Assembly (NCBI GenBank): GCA_039105265.1
Contig: JAPFFF010000005.1
Coordinates: 7,239,501 to 7,303,500 of the forward strand
From: Tritrichomonas musculus
Lineage: Eukaryota > Parabasalia > Tritrichomonadida > Tritrichomonadidae
Length of the DNA: 64,000 nt
Direction: 5' to 3'
Part shown: positions 45,184-56,100 of the stretch, one piece after another
How the letters are laid out: each line of letters begins with the position of its first letter
Numbering within the stretch: the stretch's first letter is position 1
Position numbers and translations under genes: made by a program
Notes under the pieces: generated by a model
Told to the model about the DNA's origin: nothing
Database searches by the model: none
What the model saw: only the letters and a program-made list of their open reading frames with translations

Positions 45184-47385
45184 ATGACAAGAAAAATCAA
45201 TCTCCTAAGAGAATTTGAAGATGAAAAAGATGGCGACAGTTATAAAATAACTTTTGATGTTTCATCTGACAAAATTAAAGTATCATTTGTAAGTTTAACT
45301 AAATATTCTCAAATAGTTCAAGATCAACTAAAAAATGACAATATTTTCAAAGAACTTTCAGAAAAGCTTAACGAGTACCAAAAAGCAAATCATATCAAAA
45401 CTGAAAGTATCATACATTTTTTCAAAATTTTAGAAGATAATGAAATTTCGATCAACAACGATGAATTTTTAGATCTTTCCAAATTAGCAACAATTTTTAA
45501 AGTCAAACCACTTGATAGATATTTGAAAAAATATTTAAATGACCAATTTACTGATATTGATTTCATATTAACATTAATTATTGAAGAAGAAAAGAACAAA
45601 AATGATGAAGAGACAAATATTATTAACAATGATTTATTAATTGAAATGGAATCATGTTTAATCAAGAATATTAATGATTGTTTTCAAAATCCAAAATTTG
45701 AGCAAATAAACCATTCAATTCTTTATCGTCTTTTCGAATCAAGTGAAGAAATTAACAGTTCACTATTATACAAATTTATTTGCAAATCAATTGAAGAACG
45801 ATTTATTTTCTTTAGATTTGTTAAAATTGAAGAATTATCTGAAGAACAATTTAACGAGATTTGCGATAATTTTGAGAAAAACGAATATCATAAGTATTAT
45901 GTATATTTGCCAAATAATTTGAAATATATCAAAAATATGAAAGATGAAATGAATGCTCTAAAAAATCGGATTTCAAAAATTGAAAGCATGTTTCAGGAAG
46001 AAAGAAATCAAAATATTCAACAAGAACAGTTATTGAAAGAGACCAGCCAAGAATTAAACAAAAAAATTGACGAACAAGGCAAAATTAAAAAAGAAAAAGA
46101 AGAACTTCAACAAGTAATTGATGAAAATAAGATTTTAATAAGCAAACAAAATGAAATGCTTAATAAATATCAAGAAATTGAAACTAAAGTTATTGCACAA
46201 CAAGAAGAAAATGCAAGACTTCAAAAAAAACTTTCAGATAAAGAAGAACTGATGAATGAGCTTCTAAAAATGGTTCAATTAAAAGCTACTGTCACTGCCA
46301 GTGTTGAATCATATGATACGATAAAATGCTGTATAAATATCGTTAAGCGAGGAGGAAGACTGGATAAAGAACGAAGTAAATATATCATAAATCAAAATAG
46401 CAGTCAAAAACTTGGAGAAAATGAATATCGAGATGGAACAAAAATAACAAAATTAAACAATGAATTTTCAATAAATATGCCAGCAGGCACTTACTTTCTG
46501 CATGCAATAATTATCGATAATTATGGACAAACAGAAGAATTCGTTAGCAATTCATTAACAATAAAACCAAAGCCAAAACAAATGAATTTTGATTTTACTG
46601 GCCAAGTTCAAGAAATCACACTTAATAAAGGAATCTATAAATTGGAAGTTTGGGGAGCTTCTGGCGGTGAAAATAATGAAGAGTATAAAGGAAAAACGTT
46701 TTCAATCAACCCTGGAAAGGGAGGATATTCGGTAGGAATATTGAAATTATCGAAAACAACCACTCTCTATGTTTATGTTGGAGGAAGTCCAAGAAACCAC
46801 TTGGGCGGATGGAATGGCGGTGGAAGTGCAAGCTCGCCAGGTGCAGGAGGAGGAGGAGCTACCGATATTTCGCTTTATTGTTCGCCAAATAAAACTGAAT
46901 GGAATTCAGAATCGCATTTGTACAGTCGTATTATCGTTGCCGGTGGCGGTGGCGGCGCTAGTCTTGACAATAGCAGTGGTCGGAAAAGTGGATGTGGCGG
47001 AGGTGAAAAAGGTGGAGGGAACGAATATGTTAAAGGAGGTAAGCAAAATTCAGGGTATCGTTTTGGCTGTGGAGAACCAAACACATACTTGCCCAATTCT
47101 GGTGGTGGCGGTGGCTGGTACGGTGGTGGAGCTTGTAGTGGTTCGAATATGATGCTGTTGATGAATGCTATACAAGGTTTGGGCCCAGGAGGTGGAGGAG
47201 GATCTGGCTTTGTTTACAATTCATCAACAGCATCAAACTATCCAAATGGATGCAAACTTGACAGTGCATTCTATTTAACTGATTCAAAAACAATCGCAGG
47301 GAATACACAAATTCCATCTCCAAGTGGTTCTGGCACTGAAGACGGGCATTCTGGTAACGGATACGCAAAAATCACGCCCCAATAG
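45184..47385 (+). CDS. BTB-like, coiled-coil, glycine-rich domain protein
   Basis: A 733-residue host protein with three parts. Residues about 1-235 form the BTB/POZ-like region common in trichomonads (SLTKYSQIVQDQL, then helices with KTESIIHFFKILEDNEISI and LSKLATIFKVKPLDRYL). Residues about 250-370 are a coiled coil. Residues about 480-733 are a glycine-rich domain of the ALK/LTK-type (QMNFDFTGQVQEITLNKGIY, LEVWGASGG, KGGYSVG, TTLYVYVGG, then VAGGGGGAS and GPGGGGGSGFVY, ending GNGYAKI). There is no signal peptide or membrane segment, so it is probably cytosolic, with BTB-mediated oligomerisation. This architecture is highly expanded in trichomonads; the precise role is unknown. An overlapping frame at its 3' end is a shadow. 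Confidence 0.8.
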   Translation: MTRKINLLREFEDEKDGDSYKITFDVSSDKIKVSFVSLTKYSQIVQDQLKNDNIFKELSEKLNEYQKANHIKTESIIHFFKILEDNEISINNDEFLDLSKLATIFKVKPLDRYLKKYLNDQFTDIDFILTLIIEEEKNKNDEETNIINNDLLIEMESCLIKNINDCFQNPKFEQINHSILYRLFESSEEINSSLLYKFICKSIEERFIFFRFVKIEELSEEQFNEICDNFEKNEYHKYYVYLPNNLKYIKNMKDEMNALKNRISKIESMFQEERNQNIQQEQLLKETSQELNKKIDEQGKIKKEKEELQQVIDENKILISKQNEMLNKYQEIETKVIAQQEENARLQKKLSDKEELMNELLKMVQLKATVTASVESYDTIKCCINIVKRGGRLDKERSKYIINQNSSQKLGENEYRDGTKITKLNNEFSINMPAGTYFLHAIIIDNYGQTEEFVSNSLTIKPKPKQMNFDFTGQVQEITLNKGIYKLEVWGASGGENNEEYKGKTFSINPGKGGYSVGILKLSKTTTLYVYVGGSPRNHLGGWNGGGSASSPGAGGGGATDISLYCSPNKTEWNSESHLYSRIIVAGGGGGASLDNSSGRKSGCGGGEKGGGNEYVKGGKQNSGYRFGCGEPNTYLPNSGGGGGWYGGGACSGSNMMLLMNAIQGLGPGGGGGSGFVYNSSTASNYPNGCKLDSAFYLTDSKTIAGNTQIPSPSGSGTEDGHSGNGYAKITPQ

Positions 47386-48082
47386 GCAAATGTTATCAAT
47401 TTTAATTGCATCGATCTCTCTTTGGATATTTCTATATTATTTTTTTCCCCCAACCATTTTCACAGTGCATTCCATTTACAGAGGCGATGATTTAAGCATA
47501 ATAGCAGGCGACCGTTTAGAGGAGCTTTCAATTGAAAGTTTCTCCATTGGGCAAAAAATCCTTTCGATTGTGGCAACCTGTGTATAAATTAGCCCAATTG
47601 TAAAGATTCATTCATACAAGACATTGTTTTATGTATCCTCTTGGATGCAAGATTGCCTTTGATTCTGAGAACATTTTCTTTCAATTGTCACCGATTCCAG
47701 AATAGAAAGACAAATCACAAGGTGAATTCAGAAATGCTTTTAATCGACAAATATATCTCCCATATCAAAGAATTTTACCATCCTTCTTGGTGTTTGGGCA
47801 ACGTTGACAGAAAAATTTTTTTAAAAAATCTAATATCTTAATTTTACCATACTATATCAAGTTAATAAAGAACATTTAAATAATTATAACATATTCTACT
47901 TTTAAAGAGCTAATAATAGTAAAATTGACATGTAACTCTTATCATTTTTTAGATAATTTTTGGAAAATATTATCCATGCTTAAAAAGTTTTTTAATATAT
48001 TAGTGATATTTTATAACATTAAACCAATAATAACAATTATAAAAAAAATGATAAAATGAATAAACTATTTTAATTAATTATC
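47386..48082. other. Gene-free stretch with coding-like remnants
   Basis: About 700 bp. The part 47,450-47,800 is less AT-rich than true spacers here and short frames run through it on the plus strand, but none has recognisable protein character or a credible start. It may be the relic of a host gene. From 47,840 on it is plain AT-rich spacer. Confidence 0.35.
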
Positions 48083-48914
48083 TTATTCTTGGTCAAAAGA
48101 AGTGATTGATGCAGCAAGTTTTTCATATTCATCATCATTCAAGTCGACAAATCTTTTTGTATTATCGAGTTTAGCTATTTCTGCCATTTCTTTATCTGTT
48201 AAGCTGAAATCAAAAATATCAATGTTTGCAGTGATAAATTCTGGTATTGTAGCTCCAGTAATCGTAATAAATCCTTTTTGAACATGCCAACGAAGAATAA
48301 TTTGAGCATTTGATTTATGATATTTCTTGGTAAGTCTTGTAAAAACATCTTGATTCATTAGAGTAGGATCATCCCATGAAGGTTGTTCCATATGGCTTGA
48401 ATCTTTTTTGTAATTCTTGCTGTGTAAAGTAAGGATGAAGTTCAACTTGAACAACATGAGGCTTTATTTCACACTCATTTAAAATTCGTTTAAGAGGTTC
48501 CCTGTCAAAGTTTGAAATTCCGATTGATCTGATTCTTTTTTGCTTGTAGGCCTTTTCAAGCTGTTTGTAGCCTGCAACATAATTGCCTGCAGGTTGGTGA
48601 AGGAATAATAAGTCAACATAGTCAAGTTGAAGACGATCGAATGTCTCATCAACTCCTGTCGGGCTTTCATAAACACTGGGCCACAATTTTGTACTAAGAA
48701 AGATGTCGCTTCTAGGCACAGAAGACTTTTTAATTGCTCGTCCAACAACTTTTTCATTGAAATATGCATTTGCTTTATCAATTAATCTATATCCTGCATT
48801 GAGAGTAAAATCAAGTGCCTGTTAACACTTGACTGGTTTCATCATTAATGTTCCAATTCCAATTGATTGAATTTTGACATCATTGCTCAATGTAAATTTG
48901 GTAATACTCATCAT
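48083..48914 (-). pseudogene. Aldo-keto reductase pseudogene
   Basis: Minus-strand remains of a cytosolic NADPH-dependent aldo-keto reductase. From the ATG at 48914 the start MSITKFTLSNDVKIQSIG and GTLMMKP fit the family; an in-frame TAA at 48822-48824 then interrupts it. The same frame continues with ALDFTLNAGYRLIDKANAYF (catalytic Asp and Tyr), FLSTKLW (Lys) and DLLFLHQP (His), then GISNFDREPLKRIL and VQVELHPYFTQQEL. Near 48,390 the frame changes and part of the barrel (the VxAYSPLG region) is missing; the C-terminal part resumes with SNAQIILRWHVQKGFITITG. With an internal stop, a shifted frame and a deletion it cannot make the enzyme. It lies tail-first toward the glycine-rich gene. Confidence 0.88.
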
Positions 48915-49538
48915 ATTTCAATTATTACGATATTTTATTTCCTTTCAATTATAATTGAATATGAAGGCATTCAAAAATATATCGTATTTTTGAAAGGTAT
49001 ACGTCAATATTGAAACATATTTATCTTATTAATGAATAAATATTTAGCAAAAAATATATAATAATATATTTTAAAAACTTATATAATTAATAATTAAATC
49101 TAAAATATTGAGATTGAAATCATGTTCAATGAAATTGAATTTTTTTTTTTTCCCCCTGAAAAGTGCCTTTAACTTCACAGGCAGTAGTTAATGAATTGCA
49201 ATTTATTACTGGTCATTTCAATCTAACGGTCTCATGACAAATAATTAACAACAATTAAGATAATTATCTTAATTAATGGCAATTAATGAGCTCAACTTAT
49301 TTTTATATCCAAATAATCAAAATAATCCCTACTTTCATTTATCAATTTACAAAAACAAAAATTTTTTCTTTAATTTCTTTTTTTATACATAATAGATTCA
49401 AGTGATAATTATCGCACAAAATATAATGCTTAAAATCATGATAAACATATCTAAAAAATCGTAAAATTTTTTCAGTTTAAGCTGAAATGGAGATCTAAAG
49501 AATTAATTAATATTCTTTTATTAATTTGAGTAATGATT
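48915..49538. other. AT-rich spacer, no gene
   Basis: Contains T-runs, a short less AT-rich stretch near 49,150-49,210 with no frame, and ATTAATTAAGATAATTATCTTAATTAAT, a near-perfect palindrome around 49,250-49,276 (arms TTAAGATAA and TTATCTTAA). Nothing else is seen. Confidence 0.5.
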
Positions 49539-50816
49539 TTATATTTGGGCGAGTGCTTGTTTAATGTCATCCAAAAGGTCTTCAACATTTTCAAGACCAA
49601 CTGAAAGTCTAATTAAGTCTGGTGAAATTCCAGCTTCCTGTAATTGTTGGTCAGTAAGTTGCCTGTGGGTGTGGCTTGCTGGATGAAGAAGGCAAGTTTG
49701 GCTGTCAGAGACGTGAGTAGCAATTGCGACCAACTTCAAGCTGTCCATGAACTTGATTGACTTTTCTCTTCCTCCTTTGATAGCGAAGGCCATGACTCCG
49801 CAAGTTCCGTTTGGCATGTATTTCATAGCAAGCTGATGGAATTCGTCACCTTCAAGGCCAGGATAATGGACCCAAGCGACTTTGTCATTTTTAGAGAGAA
49901 ATTCGGCAATCTTTTGTGCATTTTCGCAGTGTCTCTTCATTCTTAAATGAAGGGTTTCAAGTCCGATGTTGATGTAGAATGCGTTCTGTGGTGATTGGAT
50001 TGCACCAAAATCTCTCATCAATTGAGCGGTTGCTTTTTCAATGAAAGCGAGCTTGCCAAACTTTGTAGTGTAGGTAATGCCGTGATATGATTCATCTGGG
50101 GTTGTAAGGCCTGGGAATTTTTCTTTGTGTTCATCCCAGTTGAAATTACCACTATCGACAATGCATCCACCAACGGAGATACCATGGCCATCTATGTATT
50201 TGGTTGTGGAATGGGTTACAATATCAACACCAAATTCAAATGGACGACAGTTGATTGGAGTTGCAAAAGTGTTATCAACGATGAGTGGGATTCCTGCCTT
50301 GTGTGCTACTCTTGCAAACTTTTCAAAGTCAAAAATAGAGACCGTTGGATTAGTAATGGTTTCTCCAAAAATTGCTTTTGTATTTGGTCTTATTTGCTTG
50401 AGGAGGTCTTCTTCTTTTATATTGTTGTCAACAAAGGTGCATTCTATGCCCATCTTTTTCATTGTAACACCGAACAAGTTGTATGTACCACCGTAAATGG
50501 CAGATGATGATATGAAATGATCGCCATTTTCGCAGATATTAAAAATTGCAAAAAAGTTTGCTGCTTGGCCTGAAGAAGTCAACATTGCTGCAACTCCACC
50601 TTCTAAAGCGCATATTCTAGCAGCTGCATAATCGTTTGTTGGGTTTTGAAGTCTTGTATAGAAGTAACCAGGTTCTTCTAAATCAAAAAGTTTACCCATG
50701 GCATCACTTGTATCATATTTAAATGTTGTGCTTTGGTAAATTGGAAGTTGTCTTGGTTCTCCTTGCTTCGGTTGCCAGCCTGCATGTATGCACTTTGTTT
50801 CAACGTTAGTACTCAT
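49539..50816 (-). CDS. O-acetylhomoserine sulfhydrylase-type PLP enzyme
   Basis: A 425-residue protein of the Cys/Met-metabolism PLP family, full length and without targeting peptide. The PLP-binding Lys is K206 in HSTTKYIDGHG, with Asp181 in LIVDNTFATP and Tyr53 in YFYTRLQNPT from the neighbouring subunit. The segment SAIYGGTYNLF has Gly where methionine gamma-lyases carry their Cys (YGCT), and the length and C-terminus (RLSVGLENVEDLLDDI) fit the MetY/O-acetylhomoserine aminocarboxypropyltransferase group. It would make homocysteine or methionine-related products from an O-acyl substrate and sulfide. Its base composition is clearly less AT-rich than neighbours, fitting a highly expressed gene of bacterial origin. 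The bacterial origin is inference. Confidence 0.9.
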   Translation of the reverse strand: MSTNVETKCIHAGWQPKQGEPRQLPIYQSTTFKYDTSDAMGKLFDLEEPGYFYTRLQNPTNDYAAARICALEGGVAAMLTSSGQAANFFAIFNICENGDHFISSSAIYGGTYNLFGVTMKKMGIECTFVDNNIKEEDLLKQIRPNTKAIFGETITNPTVSIFDFEKFARVAHKAGIPLIVDNTFATPINCRPFEFGVDIVTHSTTKYIDGHGISVGGCIVDSGNFNWDEHKEKFPGLTTPDESYHGITYTTKFGKLAFIEKATAQLMRDFGAIQSPQNAFYINIGLETLHLRMKRHCENAQKIAEFLSKNDKVAWVHYPGLEGDEFHQLAMKYMPNGTCGVMAFAIKGGREKSIKFMDSLKLVAIATHVSDSQTCLLHPASHTHRQLTDQQLQEAGISPDLIRLSVGLENVEDLLDDIKQALAQI

Positions 50817-51459
50817 TTGAAATAAGTGATTTGTTTATTTTTTGAATAATATTCTCAAAAAAATAGAATGATTAACAATTTTTGATATATTTAATGACCA
50901 CATTATAGAAAATTGATAGAACGAATATTTTTTTGATAAAAAAAATAAAACATAATTTTTTTAGTAAATAAAATGTTTTTAATTAATTTTTATTAAGATT
51001 TTATATCTTTATCATAAAAATATTATATAATTAAATATATATAAAGTATGATAGTTTGATAAAAATCGAAACTCCCACTTTTTCGAAAATTCTATTCAAT
51101 TTTTTTTGAATCATTCTCAATATTTTCTTAAGAATCTTTTAAACAATCTTTTACTAAATATATAAATTGTAGCATATCTTAAAATATTCATTTATAATTA
51201 ATATTTTTGTTTTCATAAATCTTGTAAATTTTTATTTTTAAATAAATTGGCCTTTTTGAAATATTTGACCTTTATTTTTGACATTAGCTTTTTGATTCAT
51301 GAGAAAATTAAATTTATATTATATTTTTTACTTATTCTTTTGATTTGAACTATATAAAAATTTTACGCCTTAGTTTTTGAAAGAACTTAAAACTTTTTGT
51401 GAAATTATAATCTTTTTGTATGGATTAAAATCTCCTTTGATATTATTTCATTTTACAGA
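50817..51459. other. AT-rich divergent spacer
   Basis: Lies between the sulfhydrylase gene (minus) and the Myb-like gene (plus) and carries both promoters. CATTTTACAGAATG immediately precedes the Myb start. No TCACTTCA box is seen. There are no other genes or repeats. Confidence 0.5.
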
Positions 51460-52494
51460 ATGAAAAACAGAACGAAATTCAGTCTTAAAGAAGATGAAAC
51501 AATAATCAATCTTACCCGTGAAGGCAAAGACATTGACTTTATTATAAGTCAATTGCCACAAAGAAGTCGAAAGCAGATTTTGAGTCGACTTCGACATTTA
51601 AGCAATATAGAAACTAAGCTACAATGGTCTCCTCATGAAGATTTTTTATTACTAGATAATTTTTACAAATTTGGTCCTAAATATGATTATTTTGAGAATA
51701 TTGCCACTGGTAGGAAAAGAAAAGAAATAAGAGAAAGGCTTAAAATACTGCTAAAAAAATCAGAGGAGCAGATGATAAATGAAGAAGAAATGTTTATTTT
51801 CAACAAAATTGAAATCATATTACGTCAAAATGAAGACTTTGTCAATTATCGGAAGAGGAAACTGTCATACAATGAAAATTCTAATCAGAAACTCCAGTTG
51901 ATTCCAGACATTTACTCCCTGATAAGTTCGCAAGGAAAAGGATCAGTGAAAGATCATATAACGATGGATAAAATCTCTGATGTTTTTTTTACTATGCTCA
52001 AAGAAACAGATGAATTCAAGGATAAATCTAATCGTTTTAAAGAACGTATTATCAAATATAATATAAACGTTTTGTTTGCCCACCTTGCGTATCATCATAA
52101 AGAGATTCTTTGTAGCCATATAAATAATATTATCAGATTATTCCCCGAAAAAGCAGATAAAGAATTGTTTCTTCGCGAACTTAACGAATGCATCGGTGAA
52201 ATCCATAAAGTGTACAATTTCAATGTTAATCAAAGTGAGGAATTCATCGGTTTAAATTCAACAATACCTATTAGATCTAATAAAGATGAATCAGCTACTT
52301 CTCAAAGCCAATCTCCTTCTTTTCCTGAAAATGTTAGCCAATCTCCTTCTTTACCCGAAATTGTTAGCCAACCTGATTCATCACAAGTTGATTATGCTTT
52401 TTCTAAATTGTTCAGGATTCTAGATAATCAGTCAAATGAGCAATATAATCTTGATAACGATCAATGGGATTCTTTAGCTCAAAGTCAATTTTAG
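51460..52494 (+). CDS. Myb-like DNA-binding protein
   Basis: A 344-residue host transcription-factor-type protein. The first Myb/SANT repeat spans about 5-47 (FSLKEDETIINLTREGKDIDF, given in part: FSLKEDETIINL; RSRKQILSRLRHL) and the second about 54-100 (WSPHEDFLLLDNFYKFG; GRKRKEIRERLKIL). The third-helix basic residues that contact DNA are kept in both. A central helical region (about 150-255) and an acidic Ser/Gln/Pro-rich tail with repeated QSPSxPE(N/I)V segments (about 280-305) follow. Two-repeat Myb proteins are a large family in trichomonads, several of which bind AACG-containing promoter elements. Nuclear localisation is expected. Confidence 0.85.
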   Translation: MKNRTKFSLKEDETIINLTREGKDIDFIISQLPQRSRKQILSRLRHLSNIETKLQWSPHEDFLLLDNFYKFGPKYDYFENIATGRKRKEIRERLKILLKKSEEQMINEEEMFIFNKIEIILRQNEDFVNYRKRKLSYNENSNQKLQLIPDIYSLISSQGKGSVKDHITMDKISDVFFTMLKETDEFKDKSNRFKERIIKYNINVLFAHLAYHHKEILCSHINNIIRLFPEKADKELFLRELNECIGEIHKVYNFNVNQSEEFIGLNSTIPIRSNKDESATSQSQSPSFPENVSQSPSLPEIVSQPDSSQVDYAFSKLFRILDNQSNEQYNLDNDQWDSLAQSQF

Positions 52495-53039
52495 TCCTTT
52501 TAAAATGCGGGATAAGGACGTACTAATTAACTTTGACCTTAAATCTTTATTTAATAAAGTTTTAATTTAATTATATTAAATATTTTTTAAAATATTAAAT
52601 ATAGCAGTATAATAAGCACGCTCTATTATTAATGAGATCTTTATTGAGTTTACAACCTTCTTGGACCTAAAAATATATGATAGTAGCAACCATATCATTT
52701 TTACTTTTTGTTATTTAGGATCCAAGGTTTTAATTTAATTATATTAAATATTTTTTAAAAAAAAACAGTATAAAAAAATTAAAATCATATACATACAAAT
52801 AAATTTAGGATGAAAAAACAAAAAATTAAAATCATATTTTATGATGAAATGATTATTTAAAAGATCATTTAAATAGGTAAATAAGTGAATAAAACTTTAA
52901 GTAAGATTCAAGGTCAATATTGACCTTAACCTCCTGAATTAATAATGTCAAATCTCCTGTAATTTTTTGGCTCGAAAGCCTATCATCAATTTTAAAGAGA
53001 TAAATTTCTTTAATTAAAATAAACAATGAGCCTGATTTA

Positions 53040-53076
<37 letters not shown>

Positions 53077-53126
53077 GAAATATTAATTTATAAAATGAAT
53101 AAAAACAATTTTTATAAATTTTTAAA
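52495..53126. other. AT-rich spacer with a duplicated segment and A-run
   Basis: A 34-bp segment (starting GTTTTAATTTAATTATATTA) occurs identically at 52559-52592 and 52727-52760. A run of about 30 A lies at 53043-53072. AAGGTCAATATTGACCTTAA near 52,911-52,930 is a palindrome (AAGGTCAATATTGACCTT). No gene is seen; it is the shared 3' side of two convergent genes. Confidence 0.6.
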
Positions 53127-56100
53127 TTAGGAGTAGATTGTTTTCAATCTCAGTGTGAAATCTCCTGACAAAAGACAGTCAACTGCTTCTTCATAATTTT
53201 CTTCATTAAAGAAAAGCATTTCTTCTCTCTTGAATCCGACATCCGGTTCTCCGTCTGCATCAACGTAAAATGGCTTCACTTCAACAAATTTCTTCTGGTA
53301 AAGAATGATCACTTTCGAATTCTCCTTCCCAACAATCATCAGAAGCATCGGCGTCTCTCCAATCTTATCGCTCTTGCGACGTGGAAGATAGCTGCTGCCC
53401 GGCTGGTTTCCACTGAATAGCCTGGAAAACAGAGAGCTCGATGGCTTGGAAGTGCTGTTCTGCTTCGACTCGCTCTTTTTATCATCATCATCATCAGGCT
53501 TGCGTGTGCCAATTTTCAGTACATGGCTGCTTTGTTGGCCAGCCTCATTTGGGGCACTGTTATTGTTATCGCTTGTTCCACAGCCAACATCGCTGCGATT
53601 CGCACTGCCAGCATTATCATTGTTGCTAGCTCTGTCAACTTTAATAGCATTAGTGTTTTCAGTGTTATTAGTATTATTATTACTGTTTGCATTGTTTTCA
53701 GTGTTATTAGTATTATTATTGGTGTTTGCATTGTTTTCAGTGTTATTAGTATTATTATTGGTGTTTGCATTGTTTTCAGTGTTATTAGTATTATTATTGG
53801 TGTTTGCATTGTTTTCAGTGTTATTAGTATTATTATTGGTGTTTGCATTGTTTTCAGTGTTATTAGTATTATTATTGGTGTTTGCATTGTTTTCAGTGTT
53901 ATTAGTATTATTATTGGTGTTTGCATTGTTTTCAGTGTTTTCATTATTGTCAGCGTTTTCATTGTCGTTTTCAAACTCAGACTCAACAAGCATCATGTAT
54001 ATTTCTGAATCCTCTGATGAGTAGTCGCTTCCAGTGTCCAGAAAATCTTCTTCAAGTTCTATTTCATCATTTCGTCGCCTGTTCAAAATCATATCCAAGA
54101 AGTTATCGTGGCTTTCCAACTCCTCATCAAAGTAGCTATCAAGGAGCAATTTCAGTGTTGTTGCCCATCTATTTCTGATGATCGATCCATTCTTCAAGTT
54201 CATGGCAGACAATTTTCTAGCATTGAAAACCTCGCTGTAAGAGTTGCACAAGTCGATGTAATTGAATGGCAAATTCTTTTTAAATTGATCACACACGAAA
54301 GAATAAACAGCTTCATTATCATGATCATCATCATCAACCTCAAAATGGTTACACAAGCTAACATTAGTTAATTCATTTATATCAAGTTTGACTTCATTAT
54401 CAAGCATGTTTTTGTTCTCGTAAATGAAGAACTCAAAAACACGGCATCTTCTCAAGAAGAGACACTTATTAACGCCAACAATTCTGTTACTATAATTGCG
54501 TGCAAGTTTTCTGTATTTAAAAACATTGTCACAAAAATCAGACTTCAAAATAGCTATGACAAAACGTTGGAAAAGTGTCATGCCACTTTTATCAATTGTC
54601 ATTTCTAGCTCATGAATCGAATGCCATAAAATCAAGTACAAATTTCGAGCAAGAAGAATTTGTGACGAATATTTCATGTGGTTTTGAATTCGTTCCAATC
54701 TAAACCGAGCTTCATTCAAAACGAAAATCGAAGCAAATGAAATGACAAGTTTTTCAAAGCTTATTTTCAATTGATTTTTCAAAGTCATCAAAAAAATGTT
54801 AATTTCATAATTTTCAGTTGAATCAAGTTCACCATAACCGTCAATTTTTGGCATAATTGCGTTTTTATTTAATCGATCAATTGGACATGTAAATTCATCA
54901 TCTTCAGGCGGAACTCCCGTCTCTTTAAATGCACAATTACGATGGAAAAGATGATTACAAATAGAGAATTGAAAGACTTTCTTACTTTTGCCATCTTTTG
55001 AAGGCTCAAACAAACTTGGAAGCGATGTTTCATAGATGTAAATCATATAACACAAACCTTCATTTTCTTTGTTCATTCGACAAATATCACAGAAATCTCT
55101 TGTGTCTTCTTCTTCCTCTTCTTCAAGGAGATCTATGTTAAACGAGCTTGATTTGAACATTTCAATTTTGTTTTGGAAATCTTTCGATATCGTTCGCATC
55201 AATTCTCGCGCACGATTCGTATTACTCGTCTTGTTTTCAACTTCAGTACTTCTCATTTTAACTAGTGTTGGAATCTTCTTGACTAGCTCAACTATAACTG
55301 GCTGGCCAATTGCTTTCAACTTCAAAAGAAGATCGTACAATGAAAATTCGCCACGTTCATTAAAGTTGATCTTTTTAACAACAAATTCTTCAAATTTGCA
55401 AGATGCCAAGTTTGTCAATTGACGTAAATTTGACGCTGTGAATGATTCTTCACTGTTAATGACATTACCTTGAATGTTGTTAATGATAATTAACAGTAAA
55501 TTCAAAGATAAATGAAGTGATTCAATATTTTTCTGATCTTCTATGAAAAAGTCGCTCAAAATTGAATAAATTAACGAATAAACCGTCGGGGTATTCAGAA
55601 TTTGATGGAATTCGAGTCCTTTCAATTTGTCCTCGTCATCATTAATATGGTGACCGTTTAGCTCATCTTCAACACTGGGTAAAATAAGAAGGCCTTTGGA
55701 TGGAATTTCTTTAGGAAGCAAAGAGACAACTTCATTGATCGGATTGATGACAATGAAAGGATTCCAGTAGATTGGCAACTCATGATTTTTCTTTAGACAA
55801 AAGATAGAACGATCATTTGTCGTTTTTCTTTTCACGCCGACTTTTTGAATGCTCTCAAATTCCTTTCTATTCAAAGTGTCCAAATAAACGTTCTCCTTCT
55901 TTAATCGGTGAATCATTTCAATGATTCGAATCGATTCTTTCCCATCGTTGTCTCCGATTTTGGCTTCAAATGACGTGTAACGATCAAAGTAGAGACAACC
56001 GACAAAGAAGATGAAACATAATTTCAATGTTGGCAAGTATTCTTTCAAGTTGTTGTCCTTTGTGCATTCGTCATATATGCCAAACGATGAAGCAATCAAA

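Noticed and set aside
47324-47587. 87-residue frame overlapping the end of the glycine-rich gene
   Set aside because: The overlapped part is a shadow of the glycine-rich domain, and the rest has no recognisable protein character.
49539-50816. Methionine gamma-lyase assignment for the PLP enzyme
   Set aside because: The YGCT cysteine of lyases is Gly here, and the length and C-terminus fit the O-acetylhomoserine sulfhydrylase group better.
53043-53072. Run of about 30 A as a possible retrogene tail
   Set aside because: It does not follow the 3' end of any plus-strand gene, and the nearest gene is on the opposite strand; simple slippage is more likely.
53441-54024. Several frames opposite the Asn-rich repeat of the UBR1-like gene
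   Set aside because: The 39-bp periodicity (divisible by three) keeps all frames open, and their translations are pure repeats.
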